Notes under the pieces: model-generated
Told to the model about the DNA's origin: nothing
The model's input: the letters and a program-made list of their open reading frames with translations, nothing else
The model's database searches: none
Program-made: the position numbers and the translations under genes
In this document: positions 6,167 through 6,627 of the stretch, piece after piece
Layout of the letters: the number at the start of each line of letters is the position of its first letter
How positions within the stretch are numbered: position 1 is the first letter of the stretch
Assembly (NCBI GenBank): GCA_005773755.1
Contig: SXHE01000853.1
Location: 1-6,627, forward strand
Source: Planctomycetia bacterium
Lineage (GTDB): Bacteria > Planctomycetota > Planctomycetia > Gemmatales > Gemmataceae
Length of the DNA: 6,627 bases
Direction: 5' to 3'

Positions 6167-6194
6167 TTGACACCCGCGAGCGCGCGGGTAACAT
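6167..6194 (+). promoter_or_regulatory. Putative sigma70-type promoter with a palindromic operator in its spacer
   Basis: TTGACA at 6167-6172 (perfect -35), a 16-nt spacer, then TAACAT at 6189-6194 (4 of 6 to TATAAT). Transcription would start near 6201, 27 nt before the ATG at 6228, with GAGAGG at 6214-6219 as ribosome binding site. The spacer is occupied by a perfect inverted repeat, ACCCGCG (6172-6178) AGCG CGCGGGT (6183-6189). This could be an operator, or alternatively a weak terminator hairpin after the kinase stop at 6147; no T-run follows it. Confidence 0.45.
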
Positions 6195-6227
6195 CCACCC
6201 TCTTCCTATTTCCGAGAGGGTGTTCCC

Positions 6228-6627
6228 ATGTCCGACGCCACAGGTACGGTTCGGCTCCATCGCGTGTTCCGCGCGCCGCCGGCGCGCGTCTACCGCGCGT
6301 TCCTCGACCCCGGCGCGATGGTCAAGTGGCTCCCGCCGCACGGGTTCACCGGCACCGTTCACGAGATGGACGCGCGCGTCGGCGGCGGCTACCGCATGTC
6401 GGTCACCAACGTCGGGACCGGCAAGAGCCACTCGTTCGGCGGAACCTACGTCGAACTGAAGCCGGGCGAACTGCTCCGCTACACCGACCAGTTCGACGAC
6501 CCCAACATGCCGGGCCAGATGAGCGTGACGATCAGCCTGCGCGCGGTGCTGTGCGGCACCGAGGTGACGATCACGCAAGAGGGCATCCCCGCCACGATCC
6601 CGGTCGAGTTCTGCTACCTCGGCGGGC
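6228..6627 (+). CDS. SRPBCC / AHSA1-like (activator of Hsp90 ATPase homologue) domain protein, 3' end cut
   Basis: 133 residues are visible. The fold is the helix-grip START-like type; bacterial members are small, single-domain and mostly of unknown ligand. Matching blocks are TVRLHRVFRAPPARVYRAFLDP (7-28), the KWLPPHGFTGTVHEMDARVGGGYRM region (33-57), FGGTYVELKPGELLRYT (70-86), and SVTISLRAVLCGTEVTITQEGIP (99-121), then IPVEFCYLGG where relatives have a Gly followed by a Trp/Gln-rich helix. Family length is about 140-160, so perhaps 15-25 residues lie beyond the window. Start ATG is supported by GAGAGG 8 nt upstream and by the domain beginning at residue 7. It appears to have its own promoter. 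Such genes often sit beside an ArsR-family regulator in other bacteria; whether one follows here cannot be seen. Confidence 0.9.
   Translation, partial: MSDATGTVRLHRVFRAPPARVYRAFLDPGAMVKWLPPHGFTGTVHEMDARVGGGYRMSVTNVGTGKSHSFGGTYVELKPGELLRYTDQFDDPNMPGQMSVTISLRAVLCGTEVTITQEGIPATIPVEFCYLGG

Noticed and set aside
6172..6189. GC-rich hairpin as a rho-independent terminator for the kinase
   Set aside because: No T-run follows, and the position between TTGACA and TAACAT fits a promoter operator better. A terminator role is not excluded.

Overview
The window is GC-rich with strong G/C bias at third codon positions. It carries a gene mix typical of large-genome Planctomycetes: a Uma2-type putative nuclease, a Ser/Thr kinase with a single membrane segment and an ectodomain of 24-residue 'TDAGL' leucine-rich repeats, an AHSA1-type SRPBCC protein and a GspE/PilB secretion ATPase. 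A Gemmata-like planctomycete is the best guess. This rests on gene content and style, not on a marker gene.

Layout, left to right. (1) 1-1650, minus: GspE/PilB-family ATPase, 550 residues visible, C-terminus cut by the window edge. (2) 1651-1903: divergent intergenic region with a possible plus-strand promoter and a small perfect hairpin. (3) 1904-2578, plus: Uma2/DUF820-family putative endonuclease with a strong ribosome binding site. (4) 2527-3648, minus: queG, epoxyqueuosine reductase, converging on the Uma2 gene with a 52-bp tail-to-tail overlap. Its reading frame contains an 83-bp element with perfect 27-nt inverted arms. (5) 3649-3761: short divergent promoter region. (6) 3762-5912, plus: transmembrane Ser/Thr protein kinase with two related LRR modules outside the membrane. 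(7) 5914-6147, plus: the rest of the second LRR module, separated from the kinase frame by one apparent extra T at 5910. (8) 6148-6227: short gap with a TTGACA/TAACAT promoter whose spacer is a perfect palindrome. (9) 6228-6627, plus: SRPBCC/AHSA1-like protein, 3' end cut by the window.

The genes do not form one pathway. The window is a set of mostly single-gene transcription units: secretion or pilus motor, putative nuclease, tRNA queuosine synthesis, receptor-type kinase signalling, and a ligand-binding-fold protein. No multi-gene defence or biosynthetic system is visible. The two observations most worth following are the palindromic element translated inside queG, which looks like a REPIN-type or Rickettsia-palindromic-element-type insertion, and the one-base disruption of the kinase ectodomain. 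Removing T5910 would restore a continuous 794-residue protein with unbroken 24-residue LRR periodicity.
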